Origin: Winogradskyella sp.
GTDB lineage: Bacteria; Bacteroidota; Bacteroidia; Flavobacteriales; Flavobacteriaceae
Assembly (NCBI GenBank): GCA_013002225.1
Contig: JABDKL010000201.1
Coordinates: 1-59,731 of the forward strand
Direction: 5' to 3'
Length of the DNA: 59,731 nucleotides
Shown: positions 34,141 through 43,901 of the stretch, piece after piece
Layout of the letters: every line of letters begins with the position of its first letter
Numbering within the stretch: the stretch's first letter is position 1
Notes under the pieces: model-generated
Database searches by the model: none
Told to the model about the DNA's origin: nothing
Seen by the model: only the letters and a program-made list of their open reading frames with translations
Translations under genes and position numbers: made by a program

Positions 34141-35006
34141 AGGTATCCTAATTTATAAAATTGAAGCAATTTTAAATTAGGGCTACTTCCGAGAAGTTGT
34201 TTTTTTAAAGACGATTTAAGAATTGTAAACATCCAGGCAATTAGTTTTGATATGCCAAGCTTATCAATGTTTTTAAAAACTTCCAGAAGTGTAATATCTG
34301 TTGTAAATTGGCTAAACTTGTAGTGTAATTCAAAAATGGTTTCTACAGATTTCTCTATTTTTTTTAGGTAAACGGCGTTTGTGTCCAAACCATTGTGTAA
34401 CACATGGTTGTTAATATGTAGAACGGAAGATTTTTTTGTTTTTAATAATGCACCAAAGTAATTGTCATAACCATAGCCAGCACTTTTGATTTTTGAGTTG
34501 ATGTCTAAGAATAATTGTTTTTTAATGAGGAAGTTACCCGAAATTACAATTTTATATGGTTTTTTATTTCTGACATGTGCATCTACTTGTTCATAGTTTT
34601 TTCCATACCTCCAGCGTAGAGTTAAATTAGAATTAGGTTTAGTTTCACTGTAATAATACCCTCCATAAACAGCGTCATATTGGTTAGGAAAATATTTTAA
34701 ATAAGTACTTATTAAATGGTTGTTTAATGGTAATACATCGGCATCAAGAAAAACTAGGTGGTCATATTTAGAGAGATGAGCTAATTTTTGACGCGTTGCG
34801 ATCCGTCCAATGTTCCTTTCTGAAATTATATGTGTGGCATGGTCAATTTCGGAAATTATTTTAGCGTTTTCCTCTACGCAACGATTAGAGCCATCTTCGC
34901 AACATAGTATTTCATACTTACAATCTATAGTATCGAGTTCTAATTTTAGTGCGTGTAATAATTCTGTTACACAATAATTGTATATAGGGATTAATATGGA
35001 TACCAA
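34116..35006 (-). CDS. GT2 glycosyltransferase
   Basis: A 296-residue GT-A enzyme: MVSILIPIYNYCVTELLHAL, EILCCEDGSNRCVEEN, NIGRIATRQKLAHL and VFLDADVLPLNNHLI with the DxD metal site near residue 93. The aspartate-rich GSNR variant and the GYGYDNYFGALL segment are typical for bacterial family 2 enzymes of glycan loci. It starts the leftward two-gene unit with the GT2 at 34140, overlapping it by 25 bases. It is 31 bases from the ftsE stop on the same strand, so all three could share a transcript. Sugar and acceptor are unknown. Confidence 0.8.
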   Translation of the reverse strand: MVSILIPIYNYCVTELLHALKLELDTIDCKYEILCCEDGSNRCVEENAKIISEIDHATHIISERNIGRIATRQKLAHLSKYDHLVFLDADVLPLNNHLISTYLKYFPNQYDAVYGGYYYSETKPNSNLTLRWRYGKNYEQVDAHVRNKKPYKIVISGNFLIKKQLFLDINSKIKSAGYGYDNYFGALLKTKKSSVLHINNHVLHNGLDTNAVYLKKIEKSVETIFELHYKFSQFTTDITLLEVFKNIDKLGISKLIAWMFTILKSSLKKQLLGSSPNLKLLQFYKLGYLCVLTKSR

Positions 35007-35037
35007 TGTGAGTTTTAATTACTGTGGTTTTAACCGA

Positions 35038-35721
35038 TTAGTTTTTGCGTTGCACAACCTCAAACACTTTGTTTTCGTCGCATTTAAGTGTTTTGCTTGG
35101 GTATTTTAATAAAAGAGCGTAATCATGAGTAGCCATTAAAATGGTGTTCCCATTCTTATTTATATCCTGCAAAACTTCCATAACTTCAATACTGGTCTGA
35201 GGGTCTAAATTCCCTGTAGGTTCGTCTGCAAGGATGAGTTCAGGATCATTTAGTAAAGCTCTTGCTATAGCAATTCGTTGTTGCTCGCCTCCTGAAAGTT
35301 CATGAGGGTATTTAAACCCTTTCGTTTTCATCGCAACTTTATCCAATACCTTTTCTATCCGGTCCTTAATTTTATCTTTGTCTTTCCAGCCTGTTGCTTT
35401 AAGAACAAATTCGAGATTGCCATTAATGGTACGATCTGGGAGTAATTTAAAGTCTTGAAATACTATGCCAAGTTTGCGCCTTAAAAAGGGAATGTCCTTT
35501 TCCTTTAAGGTTCTTAAATTATAGTCTACTATAAAGCCTTCACCTTCATTAAGCTCAAGATCACCATATAAGGTTTTCATAAAACTACTTTTGCCGCTTC
35601 CTGTTTTGCCAATGAGGTAAACAAATTCGCCTTTCTGCATTTCTACATTAACATTAGACAATACCATACTTTCTCCTTGATAAATGGTTGCATCTTTAAG
35701 CAGTAAAACGGTTTCGGACAT
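35038..35721 (-). CDS. ftsE: Cell division ATP-binding protein FtsE
   Basis: FtsE is the ATPase of the FtsEX complex, which controls cell wall hydrolases at the division site. From ATG 35721 the protein is 227 residues; a longer frame from 35769 adds a segment unlike the family. Walker A is GKTGSGKSS (38-46), the signature LSGGEQQRIAIARAL, Walker B LILADEPTGNLDP, and the switch His lies in ATHDY. YQGESMVLSNVNVEM matches the family start. ftsX is not adjacent, which differs from the common ftsE-ftsX pair in proteobacteria. It is followed by the GT2 genes and is divergent from the TPR gene. Confidence 0.9.
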   Translation of the reverse strand: MSETVLLLKDATIYQGESMVLSNVNVEMQKGEFVYLIGKTGSGKSSFMKTLYGDLELNEGEGFIVDYNLRTLKEKDIPFLRRKLGIVFQDFKLLPDRTINGNLEFVLKATGWKDKDKIKDRIEKVLDKVAMKTKGFKYPHELSGGEQQRIAIARALLNDPELILADEPTGNLDPQTSIEVMEVLQDINKNGNTILMATHDYALLLKYPSKTLKCDENKVFEVVQRKN

Positions 35722-35937
35722 ATATAGAATATAATTTTGTACGTGTAAAAGTATTATTAATAAAAACAATTATCAAATGATAATATATAGTTTAACGCTA
35801 AGGGTGCGATTATCATATTTGAGTTTACTTAATAATTAATTTGCCTGTTTATAATTATACATAATTTATAACGTTATAGATTTTGTATTAAATTATATTT
35901 GAATCATCAATTAAATCCTAATCAAAAAACGAAGCAA

Positions 35938-38900
35938 ATGGTACTTTTAAGAAGACAGATCGTCATCGTTTTTCTAGCTTTTTCTGTGCTTTGTATGGCA
36001 CAGAAATCTGCAGTCTACACCAGTGACTTACAAGATTATCAGAAAGCCTTAAGCCTTTATAACAATAACCAGTATAAAGCCGCACAAGCTTTGTTCGGTG
36101 AGGTTAAAGATAATACAGGTGATGTCACTATAAAATCAGATTGTGACTATTATATTGCTAATTGTGCCGTACGCCTAAACCAAAAGAATGCAGACGACTT
36201 AATAACAGCATTTGTCGAAAAATATCCGACGAGTACCAAGCGAAATACTGCATATTTGGATATCGCAGATTATTACTTTGAAAATTCGAAATACACCTAT
36301 GCACGCAAGTGGTACGATAAAGTAGATGAGCTTAGTATAGCGCGATCGGAGCGTGATCGCTTCTATTTCAATTATGGGTATAGTTTATATGCAACAAAGA
36401 GTGAAAAACAAGCCGCTAAATACTTAAATCGTGTTATTAGTTCTAAAGAATATGGTTCTCAGGCCAAATATTATATTGGATATATGGCTTATGAAGGTGA
36501 TGATTACGATACTGCAAACGATTTTTTTGACCAAGTAAGCGACAATGAAAAGTACAAAGAAAAATTGTCCTATTACCAGGCCGATTTAAATTTTAAATTA
36601 GGAAAGTTTGAAAAGGCAATAGCGCTTGCAGAAGGACAATTACCAAATAGCAATGCCAGCGAAAAATCAGAATTGTCTAAAATAATAGGTGAAAGTTATT
36701 TTAATCTAGAGAAATATGAAGAATCAATTCCCTATTTAAAAGCTTATAAAGGGAAGCGCGGAAAGTGGAATAATACCGACTACTATCAGTTAGGCTACGC
36801 CTATTATAAACAAGATGATTTTGAAAAGGCCATATCTGAATTTAATAAAATTATTGACGGAAATAATTCGGTTGCGCAAAACGCCTATTACCACCTAGGA
36901 GAAAGTTATATTAACTTAGAAAAAAAGCAAGAGGCTTTAAATGCCTTTAGAAATGCATCGCAGATGGATTTTGATTTAAAAATCCAGGAAGATGCCTGGT
37001 TAAATTATGCTAAGATCAGTTACGAAATAGGTAATCCCTATCAGTCGGTACCTCAGGTATTAACAGGTTATTTAGAAAAATATCCTCAAACGAATTATAA
37101 GGAAGAAATAGAAGCTTTACTAATTGATTCCTATATCACATCTAAAAACTATAAAGAAGCATTGGAGCTTCTTAATGGGAAAAATAGTTTTGATAATAAA
37201 GTAGCATATCAAAAAGTAGCATTTTTTAGAGGTGTAGAGTTGTATAATGAATCTAAATACAATGAGGCTTTAGATTTATTTAACAAGTCACTTAAAGAAC
37301 CAAGAAATTCAGTTTTTGTTGCAAAAGCGACATTCTGGAAAGCTGAAACCGAGTATAATTTAACCAATTTTAGTGATGCCCTAATTGGCTTTAAACAATT
37401 TAGCGGAATGCCGGAAGCTTCCGAGTTACCAGAAAATAAAAATCTAGATTATAATCTGGCGTACACTTATTTTAAGTTAAAAGACTACAATAATGCATCT
37501 AATTATTTTCAAAAATCTATAAATAAAAACACCAATGATCGATTACGAAGAAATGATGCTTATTTAAGATTGGCAGATGGTTATTTTGTTACAAGTAATT
37601 ATCAAAATGCTATAGAGGCTTATGATAAAGCTATTCAAATCAATGAAATAGAAACGGATTATGCAGCTTTTCAAAAAGCCATGAGCAATGGATATTTGGG
37701 TAAGAATTCAACTAAAATATTAGAATTAAAGGCTTTTATCGAGGCCTATCCAAGATCTGCATTAAGAGATGATGCCATGTACGAGCTCGCTAATTCTTAT
37801 GTAAAAACAAATGAAATAGATAAGGCTATGCAAATGTATGATCGCTTAAATTTAGAATATACGCGTGGTGCCTTTACATCTAAAGCTTTGTTGCGTCAAG
37901 GCTTGGTCTATTATAACGCTAATGATAACCAGAGAGCTCTAAGTAAATTTAAAAACGTAGCTAATGATTTTCCTGGTTCTGGTGAAGCCGTTCAGGCAGT
38001 TTCTACAGCGCGTTTAATTTATATAGATTTGGGCAGAGTTGATGAATATGCTAATTGGGTACAAACCTTAGATTACGTAGAAGTTACAGATGTAGAACTC
38101 GATAATACGACATATCTATCGGCAGAAAAACCTTATTTAGAAAATAATACGGATAACGCCATAAGACAATTCAATAAATATTTAAATCAATTCCCTAAGG
38201 GTATACATGTTTTAAAATCTCATTTCTATTTAGCCCAATTATATTACAAAAAGGACTTGCTCGATAATGCACTGCCACATTACCAATATGTTGTAAATGC
38301 TTCTAAAAGCGAGTTTACTGAGCAGGCCATGGTAAAGTTATGTGAGATATACTTAAATAAATCTAATTGGGATAAAGCCATACCAGTGTTAAAAACACTA
38401 GAAGCAGAAGCCGATTACCCTCAAAACGTTTTATACGCCCAATCTAATTTAATGAATGCTTATTATCAAACAGAAGCGTATGAAGCTGCAGAAATGTATG
38501 CTGAAAAAGTTTTGAATCATCAAAAATTAGATATTAAGGTTAAAAGTGATGCTCAGATAATTATAGCCCGTTCTGCAATTAAATTAGACAACTTATCTAA
38601 AGCAAAAGAGGCCTACGAAGCTGTTGAGAACATTGCTACAGGAAGCTTAGCCGCAGAAGCCCTCTATTATAATGGTTATTTTAAAAATAAAGCAGGTAAT
38701 TATGAAGCCTCTAATGCTGTAATTCAAAAACTAGCCAAAGATTATAGTAGTTATAAATACTATAGTGCTAAAGGTTTAGTTGTAATGGCAAAGAATTTTT
38801 ATGCTTTGGGAGATGCGTTTCAAGCCACTTATATATTAGAAAGTGTAATTTCTAATTTCCCAGAATTTAATGAGGTGGTAATAGAGGCAAGAACCGAGTT

Positions 38901-38961
38901 AAACAATATAAAGGCTGAAGAAGCTAAAACAAATTCATCAATCGAAACAGACGATAATTAG
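35938..38961 (+). CDS. Large exported TPR-repeat protein
   Basis: A 1007-residue protein from ATG 35938 (a TTG at 35899 is less likely because MVLLRRQIVIVFLAFSVLCMAQ is a clean signal peptide ending near AQ). The whole mature chain is a series of tetratricopeptide-like helical repeats with pairs such as YYQLGYAYYKQDDFEKAISEF and similar units (AYYHLGESYINLEKKQEAL, YLRLADGYFVTSNYQNAIEAY), running to the C-terminus. It should be periplasmic or outer-membrane attached. The next gene, 61 bases on, encodes an outer-membrane barrel, so it probably scaffolds that protein, as AlgK does for AlgE. Function is inferred from architecture only. Confidence 0.8.
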   Translation: MVLLRRQIVIVFLAFSVLCMAQKSAVYTSDLQDYQKALSLYNNNQYKAAQALFGEVKDNTGDVTIKSDCDYYIANCAVRLNQKNADDLITAFVEKYPTSTKRNTAYLDIADYYFENSKYTYARKWYDKVDELSIARSERDRFYFNYGYSLYATKSEKQAAKYLNRVISSKEYGSQAKYYIGYMAYEGDDYDTANDFFDQVSDNEKYKEKLSYYQADLNFKLGKFEKAIALAEGQLPNSNASEKSELSKIIGESYFNLEKYEESIPYLKAYKGKRGKWNNTDYYQLGYAYYKQDDFEKAISEFNKIIDGNNSVAQNAYYHLGESYINLEKKQEALNAFRNASQMDFDLKIQEDAWLNYAKISYEIGNPYQSVPQVLTGYLEKYPQTNYKEEIEALLIDSYITSKNYKEALELLNGKNSFDNKVAYQKVAFFRGVELYNESKYNEALDLFNKSLKEPRNSVFVAKATFWKAETEYNLTNFSDALIGFKQFSGMPEASELPENKNLDYNLAYTYFKLKDYNNASNYFQKSINKNTNDRLRRNDAYLRLADGYFVTSNYQNAIEAYDKAIQINEIETDYAAFQKAMSNGYLGKNSTKILELKAFIEAYPRSALRDDAMYELANSYVKTNEIDKAMQMYDRLNLEYTRGAFTSKALLRQGLVYYNANDNQRALSKFKNVANDFPGSGEAVQAVSTARLIYIDLGRVDEYANWVQTLDYVEVTDVELDNTTYLSAEKPYLENNTDNAIRQFNKYLNQFPKGIHVLKSHFYLAQLYYKKDLLDNALPHYQYVVNASKSEFTEQAMVKLCEIYLNKSNWDKAIPVLKTLEAEADYPQNVLYAQSNLMNAYYQTEAYEAAEMYAEKVLNHQKLDIKVKSDAQIIIARSAIKLDNLSKAKEAYEAVENIATGSLAAEALYYNGYFKNKAGNYEASNAVIQKLAKDYSSYKYYSAKGLVVMAKNFYALGDAFQATYILESVISNFPEFNEVVIEARTELNNIKAEEAKTNSSIETDDN

Positions 38962-39022
38962 AATCTTTTAATACGTAGAGATTTTATAATTATTATCAAA
39001 ATGTTCAATCAAATCAGTACAC

Positions 39023-40747
39023 ATGAAAATTAAACTTATAGCATTAGCAATTTTCACATTAGCTTTCACATGTGGCTTTGCACAGGAGCGCACAAAAGAT
39101 ACTATTGATGATCAGGTTGTAAATGTCGTAAAGCCATATACACCTACAATTTCTGACGCTTTTAAAATTAAAGATGCACCGAAACTAAACGACTCAAGTG
39201 CGATTAAGAAAAAGAATGTAAAATACAACATTTTCTCTATCCCTGTAGCATCAACGTTTACGCCAGCAAAAGGAAAAGCGGCAACTGTAGATAAAGCAGA
39301 GCCTATGAAATTATATGATAACTATGCCTCAATAGGGTTCGGAAGTTATACCACAATTTTAGGTGAAGTATATCTTAATCAAGAATTAAGTAATGATGAA
39401 CATGTTGGTGGCTACTTTAGTCATCATTCTTCTCAAGGTGGTATTGAGGGCTTGTTGTTAGACGACGATTTTTCAAAGACGAGTATTAACGCCCACTATT
39501 CTCAAAGATTAAGAGATTTTTCATGGAAAGTAGATGGTGGTTATGACCTACAGACTTATAATTGGTACGGTTTACCACAGAACTATTTTGGCCCAACTGA
39601 AGCTAACAGAATTGATCCAAGTCATACTTTTAATGGCTTTAACATTGGAGGAAAACTAAACTTTGACGACTTTATTGTAAAAAACGGCAATATTAGATTT
39701 AGACGATTTGCAGACGATCGAAATTCAAGTGAAAATCGTTTTATAGCAACTTCAAATTTAAGTATACCGCTTCAGGATAATGAGATTAATACGGCATTAA
39801 GTGTTGATTATATAGGTGGTAATTTTGATAAAGATTACAATAACGGGACAGAAATAAAATATGGTAATATAACCTTTGCGCTAGCACCTAGCTTCCAGCT
39901 GACGCAAGAGGATTTAACTGTTGATCTGGGATTAAAATTAGTATATCTCAATGATACCGAATTTAATGATAATAAATTTTTTATCTATCCAAATATTGAG
40001 GCGTCATATCGTTTGGTTGATGAGATCTTAATTGCTTATGGTGGTGTTAAGGGCGATTTGTTACAGAATTCTTATTTTGAGTTTGCAGACGAAAATCCGT
40101 TTGTTTCACCTACACTATTAATGACTCCAACAGATCAAACTTATAAGGGCTTTTTGGGGATTAAAGGTAAGTTATCTAATAACGTAAGTTATAATGTAAA
40201 CGGGAATTATTTTGCTGAAAATAACAAAGCATTATTTAAAGCTAATGATGCTCAATCGTTTGCAACTGAGGATTACCACTACGGAAATTCATTTGGAGTA
40301 GTATATGATGATGTTACCACGTTTTCAGTCGCAGGTGAGTTAAATATAGATGTAAACAGAAACTTTGCTTTAGGTATTAAAGGAGAGTATTTTAATTATA
40401 GTACAGATACACAGGCTGAAGCTTGGAATCTACCAGACATTACAGGTTCAGTCTTTTTAGACCTTCAAATATCAGAAAAATGGTATGCTGGAGCCACTGC
40501 ATTTTATGTGGGTGAGCGTAAGGATCAATTGCTTTTAGTGGGAACTTTAATAACACCAGATCCATCGCCTATAACCTTAGAAAGTTACTTTGATGCCAAT
40601 GCTCATTTAGGTTATAAAATTAATGAGCAATTATCTGTTTTTGCAAAAGTGAATAATATTGCAAATCAAAATTATGAGCGCTATCTAAATTTTCCAGTGC
40701 AAGGCATTCAGGCTCTGGCAGGAGCGACCTATCAGTTTGATTTTTAA
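39023..40747 (+). CDS. Outer-membrane beta-barrel protein (TonB-receptor-like, no plug)
   Basis: A 574-residue protein with a signal peptide (about 1-20, ending near GFAQ), a short N-terminal region with DDQVVNVVKPYTP, then alternating amphipathic strands through to a C-terminal aromatic residue (GATYQFDF), the pattern of TonB-receptor-like barrels. There is no recognisable plug domain of about 120 residues, and the size is small for a full receptor. It follows the large TPR gene by 61 bases and is probably its partner in the outer membrane. Late strands such as YFDANAHLGYKINEQLSVF resemble the C-terminal strands of TonB receptors. The cargo is unknown; export of glycan from the neighbouring locus is one idea. 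Confidence 0.75.
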   Translation: MKIKLIALAIFTLAFTCGFAQERTKDTIDDQVVNVVKPYTPTISDAFKIKDAPKLNDSSAIKKKNVKYNIFSIPVASTFTPAKGKAATVDKAEPMKLYDNYASIGFGSYTTILGEVYLNQELSNDEHVGGYFSHHSSQGGIEGLLLDDDFSKTSINAHYSQRLRDFSWKVDGGYDLQTYNWYGLPQNYFGPTEANRIDPSHTFNGFNIGGKLNFDDFIVKNGNIRFRRFADDRNSSENRFIATSNLSIPLQDNEINTALSVDYIGGNFDKDYNNGTEIKYGNITFALAPSFQLTQEDLTVDLGLKLVYLNDTEFNDNKFFIYPNIEASYRLVDEILIAYGGVKGDLLQNSYFEFADENPFVSPTLLMTPTDQTYKGFLGIKGKLSNNVSYNVNGNYFAENNKALFKANDAQSFATEDYHYGNSFGVVYDDVTTFSVAGELNIDVNRNFALGIKGEYFNYSTDTQAEAWNLPDITGSVFLDLQISEKWYAGATAFYVGERKDQLLLVGTLITPDPSPITLESYFDANAHLGYKINEQLSVFAKVNNIANQNYERYLNFPVQGIQALAGATYQFDF

Positions 40748-40836
40748 CTAGTAAAATTAGTTTTAAGATACCAAGTCTTGTTGAGCGTTTAGTCAGAATC
40801 GTATACATCTGTTTGTTAGATCGGATAATATATTTT

Positions 40837-41532
40837 TTAAAATAGTCTGGCTAAATAATCGCAATGCTCTCCATCCATAACTTTTTCACATTGCAAACCA
40901 TTTGTTAAACAGGCTGTTTTTAATGTACTAAAATCGAGATAAAGCCATTTCATTGGTGTTTCTTTTTCTCCTTTATAGCTTACAAAATAATCTAATTCGC
41001 CAGGATAATTAGTGTTTAAATCTAGCCACATTCCACCATCCTCATCTTGATACATATAAGAAATATCAGAAGAATCAATAAGGATTTGTCCATTTGGTTC
41101 CAATAGAGATTTTAGATGCTTTAAGTATTGTGATACTTGTGATAGTTCCTGAAAAATTCCTGTACCATTCATCAATAATATAATGGTGTCGTAGGCTTTG
41201 GTCTCCTCTAATAAGGGTTTTAATTCAGTATTTAAAACACCTCGTTTCGTGGCAACCTCAATTGCACCTTTCGAGGTGTCAATCGCTTTTACATTAAATC
41301 CTTTTTTTTGAAGCCAGAGGGCGTGGCTGCCAGAGCCACATCCAACATCTAAGATGTTTCCTCTGCAAAGCTGCAGTGCTTTTTGTTCAATCTTAGGCAT
41401 TTCCGAATAACTTCTAAATAAATAGGGTAGTGGTAATTCATCCTCATCAGAAATGTTTGTCCAGGTGATAATGTCCTCAGAATAATTCTTATTCTGATAA
41501 TCTAGTAATGCTTTCCCAAAAATATCTTTCAT
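40837..41532 (-). CDS. Class I SAM-dependent methyltransferase
   Basis: A 231-residue methyltransferase from ATG 41532 (MKDIFGKALLDYQNKNY). A longer frame to 41712 overlaps the divergent gene and is not likely. Motif I is GNILDVGCGSGSHALWL, the acidic end of strand 2 is VKAIDTSKGAIEVA, motif II contains YDTIILLMNGTGIFQ, and DSSDISYMYQDEDGG follows, typical of small-molecule methyltransferases. The gene stands divergent from the YkgJ-type gene across 54 bases. The methyl acceptor is unknown. Confidence 0.82.
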   Translation of the reverse strand: MKDIFGKALLDYQNKNYSEDIITWTNISDEDELPLPYLFRSYSEMPKIEQKALQLCRGNILDVGCGSGSHALWLQKKGFNVKAIDTSKGAIEVATKRGVLNTELKPLLEETKAYDTIILLMNGTGIFQELSQVSQYLKHLKSLLEPNGQILIDSSDISYMYQDEDGGMWLDLNTNYPGELDYFVSYKGEKETPMKWLYLDFSTLKTACLTNGLQCEKVMDGEHCDYLARLF

Positions 41533-41551
41533 AATAATTATGATGGCGAAC

Positions 41552-41582
41552 TTGATTACACATCGCATTCTAGTTATCTTTA
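41552..41582 (+). promoter_or_regulatory. Promoter of the YkgJ-type gene
   Basis: TTG at 41552-41554, 20 bases, then TATCTTTA at 41575-41582, one mismatch from TAnnTTTG. The ATG at 41587 begins 5 bases after the box, which would make the transcript leaderless or nearly so. Confidence 0.5.
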
Positions 41583-41586
41583 CACT

Positions 41587-42081
41587 ATGCAAGACCAAAT
41601 CAATAATCTTCCAAAACTCGCCAAAGATAAGCATAAAGAAAACAAGACTTTCTTTAATAAACTTAAGAAAAAGCCACCAAAACGTCTGGATTATATTATG
41701 CAAGAATTGCATGAAGAAGAGTTTGAGCGTACAGATTGTTTAGAGTGTGCAAATTGCTGTAAAACAACAGGGCCATTATTTACAGCTAAGGATATTCAGC
41801 GCATTTCAAAGTTTTTTAAAATGAAAGAGCAGCAGTTTATAGATGCGTATTTGCGATTAGATGAAGACAATGATTATGTTTTACAATCTGTACCATGTAC
41901 ATTTTTGGATGCAGATAATTATTGTACTATTTATGAGGTAAGGCCAAAAGCATGCCGAGAGTTTCCACATACAGACAGAAAGAAGTTTCAACAAATAGCC
42001 GGTTTAACAATGAAAAATGTAGCCATCTGCCCTGCCGCATTTAATATTGTAGAGAAAATGAAGAAAAGGATTCAGCTTTAA
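41587..42081 (+). CDS. YkgJ-family cysteine cluster protein
   Basis: A 164-residue cytosolic protein with the YkgJ/UPF0153 pattern of eight or so conserved cysteines: DCLECANCCKTTGPL, PCTFLDADNYCTIYEVRPKACREFPH and AICPAAF. The cysteine set (CxxCxxCC, then C, C, C, C) is believed to bind a zinc or iron-sulfur centre. Function of the family is not settled. Its promoter ends 5 bases before the ATG and it is divergent from the methyltransferase. Assignment to the family is good; the role is unknown. Confidence 0.85.
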   Translation: MQDQINNLPKLAKDKHKENKTFFNKLKKKPPKRLDYIMQELHEEEFERTDCLECANCCKTTGPLFTAKDIQRISKFFKMKEQQFIDAYLRLDEDNDYVLQSVPCTFLDADNYCTIYEVRPKACREFPHTDRKKFQQIAGLTMKNVAICPAAFNIVEKMKKRIQL

Positions 42082-42128
42082 AATGTTAGCTTCGGAATAA
42101 TTCTTGATGTTAAGAGATCTTAAAACGT

Positions 42129-43028
42129 ATGGAAAGCAATCTTATAAAAATCATTTTTTTATTACTTAGTGTAAATGTGCTAAGCGCACAGGCTTGGATG
42201 ACAGACTTGGACATTGCTCAAAAATTAGCATCGGTACAGAATAAAATGGTTTTAATGGTGTGGGAAGAAACAACTAATTACCAATATTCAGTTTATGTTA
42301 ATGATGATTATGGTCGTACAATTTTTATAAATAATTTATTTACAGATGAAACTATTAGCCCATTAATTTGGAAACATTTTGTTCCTGTTATTGTTAGTGA
42401 ATTGCAATATGCCGATTTATATGCCAAGATTAAAGGAAGACATAAACAGTCTTATATAGATAAATTTAATGACGACTCTATAAAAATAATGGATATTAAC
42501 GGGTATATTTTAAACACGGGCTATATGCCAGAGGATTTTCAAAATATTACAACATTAATTGAAAAATATGCATTTAACACAGGATATCTTTCACCAGATT
42601 TAAATAACTATAAAAATGAGAAAGATTTTTACTCCAGGTATTATTTGGCATCAAAATACCTAGACATTGCCCTTTATGTCGATAAAAGAGTAAGGCCTGA
42701 AATTATAGATTTGTCTAATATTTATTTGAATGAAGCCAATCGACTAATTGTATTAGAGCCTGTAGAAAATCAAAGAGCACTTAAGCAAAGATGCGAATTG
42801 CTTAAAGTACAAGAGCACCTAATTGTTAGACGTCCCAAAAAAGTGTTGAGACAACTAAAAAGAATAGACGAAAAATCGATAGCGACCAGCAATATCCCCT
42901 TTGTTGCCTTTTTATATTATTCTGCCTACATGAGTTTAGGGGAAACAGAAAATGCTGAAGAGTGGAAAACTAAGAATTCTTCTGTAAATTTGAAAAAAGC
43001 AGAAATGCTAATTAACCTTAATTCTTAA
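42129..43028 (+). CDS. Exported protein of unknown function
   Basis: A 299-residue protein with a signal peptide (about 1-21, NVLSAQA). The segment IAQKLASVQNKMVLMVWEE resembles the start of a thioredoxin-like fold (helix, then Lys-hydrophobic strand), and VPVIVSELQYADLYAKI and DSIKIMDINGYIL could be later strands, but no CxxC is present where the active site would be (TTNYQYS). The C-terminal half is helical with a repeated LKQRCELLKVQ/RRPKKVLRQLKRID region. I do not recognise a family. It is 4 bases from the following fatty acid hydroxylase gene, so they are probably co-transcribed. Confidence 0.6.
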   Translation: MESNLIKIIFLLLSVNVLSAQAWMTDLDIAQKLASVQNKMVLMVWEETTNYQYSVYVNDDYGRTIFINNLFTDETISPLIWKHFVPVIVSELQYADLYAKIKGRHKQSYIDKFNDDSIKIMDINGYILNTGYMPEDFQNITTLIEKYAFNTGYLSPDLNNYKNEKDFYSRYYLASKYLDIALYVDKRVRPEIIDLSNIYLNEANRLIVLEPVENQRALKQRCELLKVQEHLIVRRPKKVLRQLKRIDEKSIATSNIPFVAFLYYSAYMSLGETENAEEWKTKNSSVNLKKAEMLINLNS

Positions 43029-43032
43029 TTAC

Positions 43033-43875
43033 TTGGAAACTATTATTAACTATTTTGAAACAATTCCTTCTTTACACAGGAGTCTCATTTTAGTTGGAGG
43101 ATTAACGTTGTTTTGGTTGGTAGAAGGAGGGTTGCCTTTATTTAAATTCAAGTATAAAAAATGGCGACATGCTATTCCTAATTTGTTCTTTACTCTAACC
43201 ACTGTTGTCATAAATTTTGTATTGGCATTTTTATTGTTAGGTACAGCAGATTTGGTACAGGCGAATAATTTTGGTATTATAAATTGGTTACCAGAGATGC
43301 CTTTATGGCTATATGCTTTAATTGGTGTTTTTCTATTAGATTTTTTCGGGGCCTATTTAGCCCATTATGTAGAGCACAAAGTAAAACCACTCTGGATGGT
43401 GCATTTGGTACATCATACAGATCACAATGTAGATACTACAACAGCCAACAGGCATCATCCTATAGAGAGCCTTATAAGATTTGCATTCACCTTGTTAGGG
43501 GTTTTTGTAGTTGGTACTCCAATTGCATTAGTGTTTTTATACCAATCTTTATCCTTGGTGTTTACACAGTTTACCCATGCTAATATCAAGCTTCCTAGGT
43601 CTGTAGATAAAATATTAAGTTATTGTATTGTATCACCAGATATGCATAAAATTCATCACCATTATAGATTACCGTATACAGATTCTAATTATGGAAACAT
43701 TTTCAGTGTATGGGATAGAATCTTTGGAACATATATGTACATGGATAGAGAAAAATTGGTTTATGGCGTAGATGTCTTTCCGGATGAAAAAAAGAATGGT
43801 GACGTGATGGAGCTTTTAAAGCAACCATTTCAAAAGTACGAAAAACCTACTTTTTCAGCTGAAGTTGAAGAGTAG
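43033..43875 (+). CDS. Fatty acid hydroxylase / sterol desaturase family membrane protein
   Basis: A 280-residue integral membrane di-iron enzyme starting at TTG 43033. After about four membrane helices the histidine boxes appear in order: HYVEHK, then HLVHHTDHN, NRHHPIESL and DMHKIHHHYRLPYTDSNYGN, followed by FSVWDRIFGTY, the typical C-terminal tail of the sterol desaturase/fatty acid hydroxylase superfamily. These use O2 to hydroxylate or desaturate lipids. Members in this group of bacteria also act on ornithine lipids or carotenoids; the substrate here is unknown. It sits between an exported unknown and a GDPD gene. Confidence 0.85.
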   Translation: METIINYFETIPSLHRSLILVGGLTLFWLVEGGLPLFKFKYKKWRHAIPNLFFTLTTVVINFVLAFLLLGTADLVQANNFGIINWLPEMPLWLYALIGVFLLDFFGAYLAHYVEHKVKPLWMVHLVHHTDHNVDTTTANRHHPIESLIRFAFTLLGVFVVGTPIALVFLYQSLSLVFTQFTHANIKLPRSVDKILSYCIVSPDMHKIHHHYRLPYTDSNYGNIFSVWDRIFGTYMYMDREKLVYGVDVFPDEKKNGDVMELLKQPFQKYEKPTFSAEVEE

Positions 43876-43901
43876 TTTACTTATTATTTTCTATTCTGCT
43901 C

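Noticed and set aside
19916-35006. Recently acquired island
   Set aside because: The glycan locus has no integrase, insertion sequence or flanking repeats, and its base use looks like its surroundings by eye; its content is variable by nature, so transfer is possible but unsupported.
43284-43583. Second gene of 99 codons inside the fatty acid hydroxylase
   Set aside because: Out-of-frame shadow of the histidine-box region.
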